A DNA stretch of 15,766 nucleotides from assembly GCA_031276835.1 (NCBI GenBank), contig JAISMI010000038.1:1-15766 (forward strand). The letters run 5' to 3'. The notes below the pieces were generated by a model. That model had not been told where the DNA came from and searched no databases. It worked only from the letters and a program-made list of their open reading frames with translations. The DNA comes from Holosporaceae bacterium. GTDB lineage: Bacteria; Pseudomonadota; Alphaproteobacteria; UBA3830. A program made the position numbers and the translations under genes. Shown here piece after piece: positions 1 to 7,811 of the stretch; within the stretch, counting starts at the first letter, position 1, and each line of letters starts with the position of its first letter.

Positions 1-306
1 AAAGATAATATAGAATCGTCGGCGCAGATAAAAAATAGAGTGATCAGAGCGAGAGAAATTCAGCTAGATAGGTATAAAAAATCGTCTTTTTGCACTAACG
101 CCGAGGCGGACGGACACGAGCTGGAGAATTATCTGACAGATTCCGCCAAAGAAATTCTATACAAATGCGTTGATAAATCTAAAATTTCAGCGCGAGGGTA
201 TTATAGAGTTGTAAAATTGGCCAGAACTTTAGCGGATATGGCGGGAGATGATTCCATAACCGTCGATTATGTGTCCGAAGCCCTAAGCTACAGGAGAATC
301 ATCTAG
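1..306 (+). CDS. comM: ComM/YifB family Mg-chelatase-like AAA+ ATPase, C-terminal end (partial)
   Basis: The reading frame is open from the first base and ends with TAG at 304-306, so only the last 101 residues are visible. They contain the family's C-terminal Mg-chelatase helical module: an SSAQIKNRVIRAREIQLDRY stretch near the left edge, then an SARGYYRVVKLARTLADM helix and a closing EALSYRRII. In ComM/YifB proteins this follows an N-terminal Lon-protease-like fold and an AAA+ core, both outside the window. ComM is a hexameric helicase that promotes branch migration during natural transformation in some bacteria; in most others its role is unsettled. A GTG at 40 could look like a start but is internal, because the conserved family sequence continues upstream of it. 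The next gene starts 133 or 178 bp downstream. Confidence 0.88.
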   Translation, partial: KDNIESSAQIKNRVIRAREIQLDRYKKSSFCTNAEADGHELENYLTDSAKEILYKCVDKSKISARGYYRVVKLARTLADMAGDDSITVDYVSEALSYRRII

Positions 307-439
307 GCTGGTTCCAATGAATTTATGATAAAAAATATTCCCGCAAACGTTCCTAAAAGATGTTAGTATAGCGGCGAGGTATTGTCGCGCTTAGACGTTT
401 GTTGCGCGCGGTCGTTCACTAAATTAAAAAGGATTATCT

Positions 440-2350
440 GTGCAAACAAATGCGCTTAAAAGCGTCGATTTAGAAGGTAACGATATGTTGGATTTTTTAA
501 ATCCAGAGCAATATGAAGCCGTTGTTACGCTCGATAAGGCTTTGTTGGTTCTTTCGGGCGCCGGAACGGGAAAAACTAAGGTTCTCACAACAAAAATTGC
601 CCATATAATAGAAAAGGGGTACGCGTTTCCATCTCAAATTCTGGCGGTTACCTTCAGCAATCGCGCGGCTCGAGAAATGAAGGAGCGTATTCTGAAGCTC
701 ACTAGCGGAGCCGACGGCGTTTGGTTGGGCACTTTTCATGCGATCTGCGCAAGAATATTGAGACAACATGCGGAGTTAGTTGGAATAAGTCGGGATTTTA
801 CTATTATTGACGCCGGCGATCAGGTGAAAATCGTGAAACAGATTTTAAAAGAGCTTAACGTCGACGGAAAAATGGCCAACGCCGTCGTTTCAAAAATTTC
901 CCGCTGGAAGGACAAGGGAATAACTCACGATGATCCCCGTTTAGACGTCGCTCTGGAAAAACGCGTCTACAAAATCTACCAGGAAAGAATAGCGAGCTAT
1001 GATTCGGTGGATTTCGGCGATTTACTGCTCTACGTAATAGAAATTTTCAAAAAACATCCGGATGTTCTGAAAAAATATCGCGACAGATTCAAATACATTC
1101 TCGTGGACGAGTATCAGGACACGAACATGTCCCAATACGTCTGGCTGCGAATATTATCTCCTCTGGGACAGGGAATTTGCTGCGTTGGGGACGACGATCA
1201 AGCGATTTACAGTTGGCGAGGAGCGGAAGTTGGTAATATTTTGCGTTTTGAAAAGGATTTTCAGAACCCCAAGATAATAAGATTGGAGAGGAATTACCGC
1301 TCCACCGGACACATTTTAGGGGCCGCCTCTTCTTTGATATCCAATAATGAAAAGCGTCTGGGAAAAACCATCTGGACCGAAACGGACGGCGGAGAAAAAG
1401 TGATTGTGCGTCGTACCTATAATGGATTCGACGAGGCCGAATTTGTCATGGAAAAAATCGAATTTCTCCACAGAAAAGAAGGCGTTGCGTTCGGCGAAAT
1501 GGCAATTCTTGTTCGGGCCGGATTTCAAACCAGAGAATTTGAAGAAAGATTAATGGCCCACGGACTGCCCTACAAAGTCGTCGGAGGACTCAAGTTCTAT
1601 GATCGTCAGGAAATAAAGGAAGTCGTCGCCTACATGAGGCTGATCTATCAACCCAACGACAGTCTGGCGTTCGAAAGAATCATCAACGTGCCGCGAAGAG
1701 GGATCGGAGCGTCCGCCATGGCGAAATTTCACGCTTTGGCGAGTGAAAAACATATTTCCCTATATTCGGCCGCTCGGGAAATTTTAATGGGCGAGACGCT
1801 GCGTCCGTCTCTAAAAACGGCGCTTGAGGAATTTATGAAATTGATCGAATCCATCAGATTAAGGAGGGATCTTCGCCCAACGGACGTCGCCAAAATTATA
1901 CTGGACGAGAGCGGATATTTGGCCGCTCTCGGTCAGGAACAGACCATCGAATCTCAAACCAGAATTGAAAACCTAAAGGAATTGCTGATCGCTCTGGAGG
2001 ATTTTGAAGATCTTCCGACTTTTATTGAGCATATTAGCCTCGTTGTGGATTCTCCGGCAAATTCCGGCGAGGAGCTTGTAAGCGTAATGACTCTTCACAG
2101 CGCCAAAGGGCTGGAATTTGACGCGGTATTTCTGGTCGGATGGGAAGATGGCGTTTTTCCCCACAATCTGAGTTTACGCGAGGAAAATGTCGAGGAAGAA
2201 AGGCGGCTCGCCTATGTTGGAATTACCAGAGCCAAAAAGTATGCTTTCATTAGCTATGCTTTGAATCGTAGAATTTATAACCAATGGCAGGCGAATCCTC
2301 CTTCTAGATTTTTGTCGGAATTATCAAAGGATCACGTGATATTTGGGTGA
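440..2350 (+). CDS. uvrD: UvrD/PcrA-type superfamily 1 DNA helicase
   Basis: A 3'-5' ATP-dependent DNA helicase of the UvrD/PcrA/Rep family, acting in nucleotide excision repair, mismatch repair or clearing proteins from DNA. All family motifs are present: Walker A SGAGTGKT (39-46), Ia AVTFSNRAA (69-77), TFHAIC (98-103), motif II VDEYQDTN (222-229), motif III QAIYSWRG (254-261), motif IV RLERNYRST (281-289), motif V LHSAKGLEFD (552-561) and motif VI RRLAYVGITRAKK (about 588-600). At 636 residues it is shorter than the roughly 720 residues of E. coli UvrD; the flexible C-terminal extension after motif VI is nearly absent. Two starts are possible: GTG at 440, preceded by AAAAGGA, or ATG at 485 (MLDFLNPEQ), preceded by AGAAGG at about 472-477. 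The second gives the N terminus more usual for the family and 621 residues. UvrD, PcrA and Rep cannot be separated from sequence alone. Confidence 0.95.
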   Translation: MQTNALKSVDLEGNDMLDFLNPEQYEAVVTLDKALLVLSGAGTGKTKVLTTKIAHIIEKGYAFPSQILAVTFSNRAAREMKERILKLTSGADGVWLGTFHAICARILRQHAELVGISRDFTIIDAGDQVKIVKQILKELNVDGKMANAVVSKISRWKDKGITHDDPRLDVALEKRVYKIYQERIASYDSVDFGDLLLYVIEIFKKHPDVLKKYRDRFKYILVDEYQDTNMSQYVWLRILSPLGQGICCVGDDDQAIYSWRGAEVGNILRFEKDFQNPKIIRLERNYRSTGHILGAASSLISNNEKRLGKTIWTETDGGEKVIVRRTYNGFDEAEFVMEKIEFLHRKEGVAFGEMAILVRAGFQTREFEERLMAHGLPYKVVGGLKFYDRQEIKEVVAYMRLIYQPNDSLAFERIINVPRRGIGASAMAKFHALASEKHISLYSAAREILMGETLRPSLKTALEEFMKLIESIRLRRDLRPTDVAKIILDESGYLAALGQEQTIESQTRIENLKELLIALEDFEDLPTFIEHISLVVDSPANSGEELVSVMTLHSAKGLEFDAVFLVGWEDGVFPHNLSLREENVEEERRLAYVGITRAKKYAFISYALNRRIYNQWQANPPSRFLSELSKDHVIFG

Positions 2351-2449
2351 GGAATATCGCGCATGGAGACGACGGCTTTGACGAAGGTATTTTAATCATT
2401 GATGTTTTGTGATACTCTGCCCTCCATGTTTATAAAAAAAGGGAAGAAT

Positions 2450-2689
2450 ATGAACGAAAATACAACGGATAAAGTTAAAGAAATTATCGCAGATAAGTTG
2501 GGGGTCGACGTATCGAAGGTCGTCGAAGAGGCTAGATTTGTCGATGATCTTGGGGCGGACAGCCTTGATACCGTTGAGCTTGTTATGGCGTTGGAGGAAG
2601 AGTTTGATATTGAGATTTCCAATGCCGAAGGTCAGGAAATTCAATCGGTAAAGGATGCGATATTATTCATTCAAAGCAAATGTAAGTAG
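2450..2689 (+). CDS. acpP: Acyl carrier protein
   Basis: A 79-residue acidic carrier protein that holds growing fatty acyl chains as thioesters on 4'-phosphopantetheine in the cytoplasm. The attachment site is Ser38 in [10 protein letters not shown], followed by the conserved helix [12 protein letters not shown], and the length matches the family. The frame is open further upstream (from 2399), but the extra 17 residues do not belong to the ACP fold. The ATG at 2450 has an AGGGA Shine-Dalgarno about 5 nt upstream and gives the normal N terminus, so I chose it. fabF begins 14 bp downstream and mltG follows, an order common in Alphaproteobacteria that links carrier and condensing enzyme. No convincing sigma-70 promoter could be assigned in the 99 bp upstream. 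Confidence 0.97.
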   Translation: MNENTTDKVKEIIADKLGVDVSKVVEEARFVDDLGADSLDTVELVMALEEEFDIEISNAEGQEIQSVKDAILFIQSKCK

Positions 2690-2703
2690 GAAATAGAGTC
2701 GGC

Positions 2704-3945
2704 ATGAAAAGAGTAGCGGTTACTGGACTTGGCATGATATCTCCGCTGGCGGTTAGCGTAGAGGAGTCCTGGCGGCGACTGTTGAATGGCGAATCCGGCG
2801 TTAAAAAGATAACGTCTTTTGATGTGGAGGATATTGCCTCTCAGGTGGCCGGTCAAATTCCATCGGATATGTTTGATCCTTTGGCCTATATCAGTCAAAA
2901 GGAATTAAACCGCATAGATACCTTTATTCTGTATGCCATTGCGGCAACCGCTGAAGCGGTCGAAGACGCCGGTTTGAACAATCTGAGCGACGAGGAGAAA
3001 GAAAACGCCGGAGTCATCATCGGCTCTGGAATTGGCGGACTGCCGATTATTTATAGTACCTCTCTTAACTTAAATGAAAATGGTCCGAGACGAGTTTCTC
3101 CGTTTTTCATTCCGGCCTGCTTAATAAATTTAGCGTCCGGACACGTCTCGATAAAATTTGGACTGAAAGGTCCCAACCAGTCGGTGGTAACGGCTTGCGC
3201 AACCGGCTCCCATGCCGTTGGAGACGCCGCCCGCATGATTCAAGTGGGAGCGGCGGATATAATGGTCGCCGGCGGATCCGAAGCGGCGATCTGCAGGATA
3301 GGAATGGCCGGATTTGCCGCTGCGCGAGCGCTATCTACCAAAATGAACGATTTTCCGGAAGAAGCGTCCAGGCCGTGGGATAAGGCCAGAGACGGGTTTG
3401 TTATGGCGGAAGGCGCCGGTATTCTAGTTCTGGAAGAATTGGAACACGCCAAAAAACGCGGAGCAAAAATTTACGGAGAAGTAGTCGGATGCGGTATGTC
3501 CGGCGACGCCTACCACATAACGGCTCCATGCGTGGACGGAGACGGCGCCTATAGGGCCATGAGAAGCGCTCTTAAATCGGCGAAAATTTCTCCAGATGAA
3601 ATAGATTACATTAATGCTCACGGCACGTCTACCATTCCTGGAGATATCGGAGAGCTGCGAGCCGTCGAAAAAATTCTTGAGGGAAAAGCCGGAGCGTCCA
3701 TGTCCTCCACGAAATCTTCCATTGGACATTTGCTAGGCGCCGCTGGAGCGGTAGAGGCGATATTTTCGCTGTTGTCCATAAGAGATCAGGTCGCTCCTCC
3801 AACGCTAAATTTGCACGATCCGGAAGAGACGTTTATTGATCTGGTTCCATTGCAATCCCGCCCAAGAAGTATTAAATTCGTTATGTCGAATTCATTTGGA
3901 TTCGGCGGAACCAACGCCAGTTTGGTATTTAAAAAGTTTGAGTAG
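2704..3945 (+). CDS. fabF: Beta-ketoacyl-ACP synthase II
   Basis: Condenses malonyl-ACP with acyl-ACP, releasing CO2, in each elongation round of type II fatty acid synthesis. The thiolase-fold active site is complete: the nucleophile Cys165 in TACATGSHAVGDA, His306 in NAHGTSTIPGD and His342 in SSIGHLLGAAGAVEA, plus the C-terminal glycine-rich SNSFGFGGTNAS loop. At 413 residues it has the usual FabF length and opens with the family's VAVTGLGMISPLA. The lipid product of its partner acpP, 14 bp upstream, supplies both membranes and any lipid A. The ATG start has an AGGAAA about 10 nt upstream, close to the acpP stop, which suggests co-transcription. FabB is the alternative, but the neighbours and the N terminus favour FabF. 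Confidence 0.96.
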   Translation: MKRVAVTGLGMISPLAVSVEESWRRLLNGESGVKKITSFDVEDIASQVAGQIPSDMFDPLAYISQKELNRIDTFILYAIAATAEAVEDAGLNNLSDEEKENAGVIIGSGIGGLPIIYSTSLNLNENGPRRVSPFFIPACLINLASGHVSIKFGLKGPNQSVVTACATGSHAVGDAARMIQVGAADIMVAGGSEAAICRIGMAGFAAARALSTKMNDFPEEASRPWDKARDGFVMAEGAGILVLEELEHAKKRGAKIYGEVVGCGMSGDAYHITAPCVDGDGAYRAMRSALKSAKISPDEIDYINAHGTSTIPGDIGELRAVEKILEGKAGASMSSTKSSIGHLLGAAGAVEAIFSLLSIRDQVAPPTLNLHDPEETFIDLVPLQSRPRSIKFVMSNSFGFGGTNASLVFKKFE

Positions 3946-3948
3946 TCT

Positions 3949-4926
3949 GTGGATAGCGATTACAGGAGGGGGACGGCCCCATTTTTAGTTGGATTTGCGA
4001 CAACTATTTTACTAATTTCTCTGTTTTTCATCTATTATGTTCATAAAAAATCTTCCTATGTTCCCGAGAAAAATATTATTGTGGAACGCATGGACGACGG
4101 CGCGTTTTCTCAATTATTGGTGGATAAAAAAATTTCCGATAATTTGATCCTCGCAAAAATAACCGTAAAAATCATGAAAATTTTAGGATATCGGGCAAAA
4201 TTTGGCGAGTACGCGCTTCCGCATTACGTCTCGCTATTTGAGGCCATAAAAGTCATTAATTCCGGAAAAGTCGTCATACATAAAATCACAATTCCAGAGG
4301 GATTTTCTGTATTTCAGGTTATGAAAAGATTGGAAGAAAACGAGGATCTGCGGGGAAAAATAGAAAATATTCCGCGGGAGGGCTCTATAATGCCGGATAC
4401 CTATTGTTTTAAGTATCCTACCACCAAGCAAGAAATAATTTTTATGGCCCAAAAAGCCATGCGGGAATTTATACAAAAGGAATGGCCGAAAAGATCGTCC
4501 AGTTGCGTTCTTAGGAATCCTAACGAAGTTCTTACTTTGGCGTCCATTGTTGAAAAAGAAACTAACATAGAGAAAGAAATGGTTGCCGGAGTTTATTTGA
4601 AGCGATTGAAAATTAATATGAAATTGCAATCCTGTCCCACCGCCATATACGCCCATAAAAGAGGAGATAGACTTGGTCATGGCTTAAAATATAGCGAATT
4701 AACCATTAATGATCCCTACAACACCTATATTTATGGCGGGCTTCCTCCGGCTCCCATATCCAATCCTGGAAGAGCCAGTATAATTGCGGTGTTGCATCCG
4801 GAGGAAACCGACAATTTATTTTTTGTTTTCGACGGCGTGAAAAAACATATATTTTCTAAAACCTACGACGAACATAGGCGAAATATATCAAAAGTAAGAC
4901 GTCTGAAATTATCGGAAGTTCGTTAA
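3949..4926 (+). CDS. mltG: Endolytic murein transglycosylase MltG (YceG family)
   Basis: A membrane-anchored lytic transglycosylase that cleaves nascent glycan strands in the periplasm and so limits their length. A single N-terminal membrane helix (about residues 11-31) is followed by a LysM-like region and the YceG catalytic domain: the MPDTYCFKYPT segment (148-158), the catalytic glutamate in LASIVEKET (Glu202), LKLQSCPTAIYA-type substrate-loop residues (about 223-235) and YNTYIYGGLPPAPISNPG. At 325 residues it is close to the family norm. The start is GTG, 3 nt after the fabF stop, with a weak ribosome site, so translation is probably coupled to fabF. A purine-rich AGGAGGGGG at about 3963-3971 is inside the gene and has no usable start after it. 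The usual LQ(S/T)DPT reads LQSCPT here. The TAA stop overlaps the convergent glycosyltransferase gene's stop. Confidence 0.93.
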   Translation: MDSDYRRGTAPFLVGFATTILLISLFFIYYVHKKSSYVPEKNIIVERMDDGAFSQLLVDKKISDNLILAKITVKIMKILGYRAKFGEYALPHYVSLFEAIKVINSGKVVIHKITIPEGFSVFQVMKRLEENEDLRGKIENIPREGSIMPDTYCFKYPTTKQEIIFMAQKAMREFIQKEWPKRSSSCVLRNPNEVLTLASIVEKETNIEKEMVAGVYLKRLKINMKLQSCPTAIYAHKRGDRLGHGLKYSELTINDPYNTYIYGGLPPAPISNPGRASIIAVLHPEETDNLFFVFDGVKKHIFSKTYDEHRRNISKVRRLKLSEVR

Positions 4927-6293
4927 TTTTTCATGATGGATTCGAAAATTTTTAGATATTCGTCGACCATGACGTCGGTATTGGCGAACTTTTCGGCCTG
5001 TTTATATCCGCGTTGAATTAATTTATTGCGTAGATCGGCGTCGGCGGCGATCTTGGACATGGCGGCGGTCATTTCTTCAACGTTTGTCGGATTAAAAAAC
5101 AAGGCCGCGTCTCCGGCAACTTCCGGAAGACTTCCGGCATTGCTGCAGATTACCGGAACGCCTTCCGTCATGGCTTCTATTACCGGCATGCCGAATCCCT
5201 CGTATAAAGACGGAAACACGAGGGCCAATGCATTGGCAAGCAATACTTTTAGTTCATTATCCGGAACAAAATTTGTTAGGATAACTTTATCCAATAGACC
5301 TTTTTTCTTCAAAATATTCTTGAAGTAATCGGAACTATCTTTTGCCTGAAATTTACCGACAATCGCCAATTTTAAATTTAAGCCGGACGAGGACGAAAAT
5401 TTTGCAAACGACGTCCATAGTCTTAAATGATTTTTATGATTCCATAAGGAAGACGGATAGATAAAATAATTGCGTTTGTCTAGACCATATTTTTTTAGGA
5501 TTGAATTGGCGAAATCCGCGTTTAAATTCGAATGCGATATTCTTCGAGCCAAGCGAGTCGCTATTACGGCAATCTGATCTTTATTTACCCTGTAGGAATT
5601 AATGATTTTTTGTTTGGAAAATTCAGAAATGGTGATAATTTTTTTTGAACTTTGAATGATGAGATTGGAAACGATTTTTCTCCATTCTATCATATCTGGA
5701 AGCCAATATTGGGGTAAATCCAAGTAGGCCAAGTCGTGTATTAGGGATACCTTAGGTATGGAGAAATCGTTTACCGCTATTTCCGCATAGGGATCAAAAA
5801 ATAAATCGCATTTATCGTCCAGGCATATGGTATTGTAGCAGGTCAGTTGCGTTATTTTGTCGCGAAACAGCCCCAATGTTAAAAAATTAACGGCGTTTCT
5901 CAGGGATAGGAATACTTTATTATATTTGGCGCGGGCGTATAAAAATTTAACGTTATCGTATTTTTTTAATTTTGAAAAATTATCGTGAAAATTATCGGAG
6001 GTTAATAGTATAAATCTCCAGTGGGGACGTTTTTGAGCCATTGCTCCAATGAGGTTTTCCGTAAGAGTTTTTATACCTCCGTCGTATTGTATAGAAGAGA
6101 CGTCGACGACGACGTCTTTGGAGATATTTGCCGCTCTATTTTTTAGATGGGAGACTCGTCCCGTAGTGAAAAAATCAGAAAACTTAGCGTCGGACAGCGC
6201 CACTAACGTCAAAATTGATACGATGGAAAAAGTCGCGAAGAAACTACAAATTCCCATCGTCATTGCTATCGTTTTTTTACGAAAACCCGCCAT
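4923..6293 (-). CDS. Membrane-anchored GT4-family glycosyltransferase
   Basis: A retaining glycosyltransferase with a GT-B fold, presumably moving a sugar from a nucleotide donor to an envelope glycan or lipid; donor and acceptor cannot be read from sequence. The C-terminal half carries the GT4 hallmarks: IYPSSLWNHKNH, the VPDNELKVLLANALALVFPS stretch, the EGFGMPVIE motif (E-x7-E, about Glu365 and Glu373), and SLPEVAGDAALFFNP. The N-terminal half has VDVSSIQYDGGIKTL and SLIHDLAYLDLPQYW, as in mannosyltransferase-like GT4 enzymes. Unusually, a hydrophobic helix (about residues 10-33) precedes the first Rossmann domain, so the enzyme is probably tethered to the inner membrane. I chose ATG at 6293 (456 residues) over an upstream TTG at 6311 because a good promoter would leave the TTG almost no leader. 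It is the last gene of the minus-strand block and appears to have its own promoter. Confidence 0.85.
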   Translation of the reverse strand: MAGFRKKTIAMTMGICSFFATFSIVSILTLVALSDAKFSDFFTTGRVSHLKNRAANISKDVVVDVSSIQYDGGIKTLTENLIGAMAQKRPHWRFILLTSDNFHDNFSKLKKYDNVKFLYARAKYNKVFLSLRNAVNFLTLGLFRDKITQLTCYNTICLDDKCDLFFDPYAEIAVNDFSIPKVSLIHDLAYLDLPQYWLPDMIEWRKIVSNLIIQSSKKIITISEFSKQKIINSYRVNKDQIAVIATRLARRISHSNLNADFANSILKKYGLDKRNYFIYPSSLWNHKNHLRLWTSFAKFSSSSGLNLKLAIVGKFQAKDSSDYFKNILKKKGLLDKVILTNFVPDNELKVLLANALALVFPSLYEGFGMPVIEAMTEGVPVICSNAGSLPEVAGDAALFFNPTNVEEMTAAMSKIAADADLRNKLIQRGYKQAEKFANTDVMVDEYLKIFESIMKN

Positions 6294-6322
6294 ATTAAAT
6301 CCACAACACAAGTCGCGTCGAT

Positions 6323-6353
6323 ATTATATTTAAAAGACTAACGGAAGATTAAC
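6323..6353 (-). promoter_or_regulatory. Predicted promoter of the glycosyltransferase gene with a CtrA-like box
   Basis: On the minus strand a perfect -10 TATAAT (6328-6323) sits 30 nt before the ATG. Nine bases upstream of it is the 16-mer GTTAATCTTCCGTTAG (6353-6338). It matches the alphaproteobacterial CtrA box TTAA-N7-TTAA at 7 of 8 fixed positions (the last half-site reads TTAG) and covers the place of the -35, where the best hexamer, TTAATC, is poor. A box replacing a weak -35 is the known layout of CtrA-activated promoters. A very similar 16-mer lies upstream of the exported protein gene at 12346. The motif match is seen; binding is inferred. Confidence 0.5.
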
Positions 6354-6363
6354 TTTATGGTTT

Positions 6364-7611
6364 TTAGGCGATAAGGAGAGGAATTTCCACCTGAATTTGC
6401 GTGTATTCGGCTATTCCATTGCAATATTTACAGACGCACGTCCAGTCATTTTCTTCTGCTCCGCAGCGGGTGCATTTCCATATAAAATCTATGCGCTTTG
6501 ATTTTAGCGGTTGGGATAAAATCCGAACAGCTTCGGGAGGTTTAGGACTATCCAGCATTTCCGCGACTTTTCGTAATTCGTTTGCGATGAAGTCCAGCGG
6601 TTCTTTTTCATAGGCGGTCAGCAGGTTTTGAAACGCCGACATCAGCATTTCTTCCCGAACGAGAAGTTTAGCCAATCCAAAATATCCGATCCACGATTTC
6701 GGCGCCGCATCTATCAATTTATTGGCGAGTTTTATTTTGTCCAGATTAGATAAATCATGTCCGGCCGAGATATATTTATCAAATACTTTTTGATGGGGGA
6801 AGGCTCTGAAAGACTTACTCAACACGTCGCGGGCGTTTCTATATTCTTCTTTTGCCAGCAGAAGTTCGGCGTAGTTGACGGCGTTATTCGACAATTCCGG
6901 CGCCAACTTAAAAGCTTTTTTCAGCAGGTCTGGATCTTTTTTATGGAATCCCTCTTCAGAGTAGACCGCGGCTTCCACCAGACGCGATTTATCAGATCTA
7001 GCCAGCGAAGACAAATGTTTTTTGGCCTCGGCAAAGTTCTTATTTTTCACGGAAATTGCCGTCGCCTGAAGAATTAAATCCTGGGCGCGCGGAGATACTT
7101 TCAATAGAGAATTTATGGCCATCAGAGCTTCGCCGTCGGAACGTTCTTTTGTGGCCAACTGACACAAACTGTAAGCTCCGAGCGCGGTGTCGCTCTCTCG
7201 TTCGCACAAACTGTAGAAAATCGCTTTCGCGCGCTGTTCGTCGCCGTTTATCAGACTCTGTTGCCCTTTGATCCATGATACTATTGGAATATTTCCCAGA
7301 TATTTTTCCGCTTTTCCTATGAATTTTTCGATTTTAGATTTGTCCTTAAGCAGTATTCCCGAAAACGCCAGTTGCAGATTGTCCAGTCCTTTTTCGTACT
7401 TAGATCTGCGGAAAAATATTCTGCAGACGGCTTTTTTTATAATTCCATAAAAATAAAGGCAAAATCCGAAAAAGAATATCAGAACGGCAAAATGAACGTC
7501 CACCGTGCTACCGCCGACGTCGAACGACGCAACGCCCTTATAGTAAATCGCCATCGCCGTCAGCAACAGAAAAGCGCAAAACTTCAAAAACAAAAAAACG
7601 CCCGTCAGCAT
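6364..7611 (-). CDS. hemY: HemY-like TPR membrane protein with C-terminal zinc ribbon
   Basis: A 415-residue inner-membrane protein of the HemY (TPR) family, not the unrelated protoporphyrinogen oxidase also called HemY. Two membrane helices (about 4-22 and 38-60) form the HemY N-terminal domain. A long helical-repeat region follows (about 75-360), including AKAIFYSLCERESDTALGAY and AELLLAKEEYRNARDVL, which look like degenerate TPRs. The end holds two Cys pairs, CTRC (380-383) and CKYC (394-397), forming a zinc ribbon as in alphaproteobacterial HemY. The family is named for its position with haem genes and may scaffold or regulate haem synthesis, but its reaction is unknown. The ATG lies 2 nt after the preceding stop and has no clear Shine-Dalgarno, which points to translational coupling. 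hemC and hemD, frequent neighbours, are not here. Confidence 0.82.
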   Translation of the reverse strand: MLTGVFLFLKFCAFLLLTAMAIYYKGVASFDVGGSTVDVHFAVLIFFFGFCLYFYGIIKKAVCRIFFRRSKYEKGLDNLQLAFSGILLKDKSKIEKFIGKAEKYLGNIPIVSWIKGQQSLINGDEQRAKAIFYSLCERESDTALGAYSLCQLATKERSDGEALMAINSLLKVSPRAQDLILQATAISVKNKNFAEAKKHLSSLARSDKSRLVEAAVYSEEGFHKKDPDLLKKAFKLAPELSNNAVNYAELLLAKEEYRNARDVLSKSFRAFPHQKVFDKYISAGHDLSNLDKIKLANKLIDAAPKSWIGYFGLAKLLVREEMLMSAFQNLLTAYEKEPLDFIANELRKVAEMLDSPKPPEAVRILSQPLKSKRIDFIWKCTRCGAEENDWTCVCKYCNGIAEYTQIQVEIPLLIA

Positions 7612-7613
7612 TA

Positions 7614-7808
7614 TTACATTAATTGCGTCATATGCGTCTTAACAATGGTAATTGCTTCTTGTATAGAAGTGATTAGAGCGGAAATATGGGTATCCATATT
7701 TCTAACAAATTGTACTAATTTATCCCAATTTCCAGTAAGATAAGCCGCCGCCAAAATTAGCGCTATGAAAAACGCAAATTTAAGAAGACTAAGAAAAAGA
7801 TCTTTCAT
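7614..7808 (-). CDS. Small single-span membrane protein of unknown function
   Basis: I do not recognise this 64-residue protein. It has one predicted membrane helix (about residues 6-25) followed by a roughly 38-residue segment that could form an amphipathic helix. Its ATG at 7808 lies 3 nt after the mitofilin-like gene's stop, with GGGAG (7819-7815) 6 nt upstream, and its own stop is 2 nt before hemY. The good ribosome site and exact fit between two genes argue for a real gene. Its membrane segment LLKFAFFIALILAAAYLTG resembles the first HemY helix FLKFCAFLLLTAMAIYYKG (8 of 19 identical, ungapped), so it may be a partial duplicate of the hemY 5' end; hydrophobic composition alone could also produce this. 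It may work with its two membrane-protein neighbours. Confidence 0.72.
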   Translation of the reverse strand: MKDLFLSLLKFAFFIALILAAAYLTGNWDKLVQFVRNMDTHISALITSIQEAITIVKTHMTQLM

Positions 7809-7811
7809 TTT

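Noticed and set aside
386..410. CGCGC/GCGCG pairing with a 13-nt loop, considered as a terminator after comM.
   Set aside because: The stem is only about 5 bp and no T-run follows on either strand.
2378..2436. TTGACG (2378) and TATAAA (2431) before acpP, considered as a promoter.
   Set aside because: Spacing is far outside 16-18 nt, and a -10 at 2431 would place the transcript start on the ribosome site.
2399..2449. Longer acpP start at 2399.
   Set aside because: The additional 17 residues do not fit the ACP fold, and the ATG at 2450 has a close ribosome site.
6098..6117. Perfect inverted repeat AGACGTCG-ACGA-CGACGTCT, possible hairpin or operator.
   Set aside because: It lies inside the glycosyltransferase gene and is explained by the codons for D-V-V-V-D-V (repeated GAC/GTC). 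No T-run follows and it is well within the coding region.
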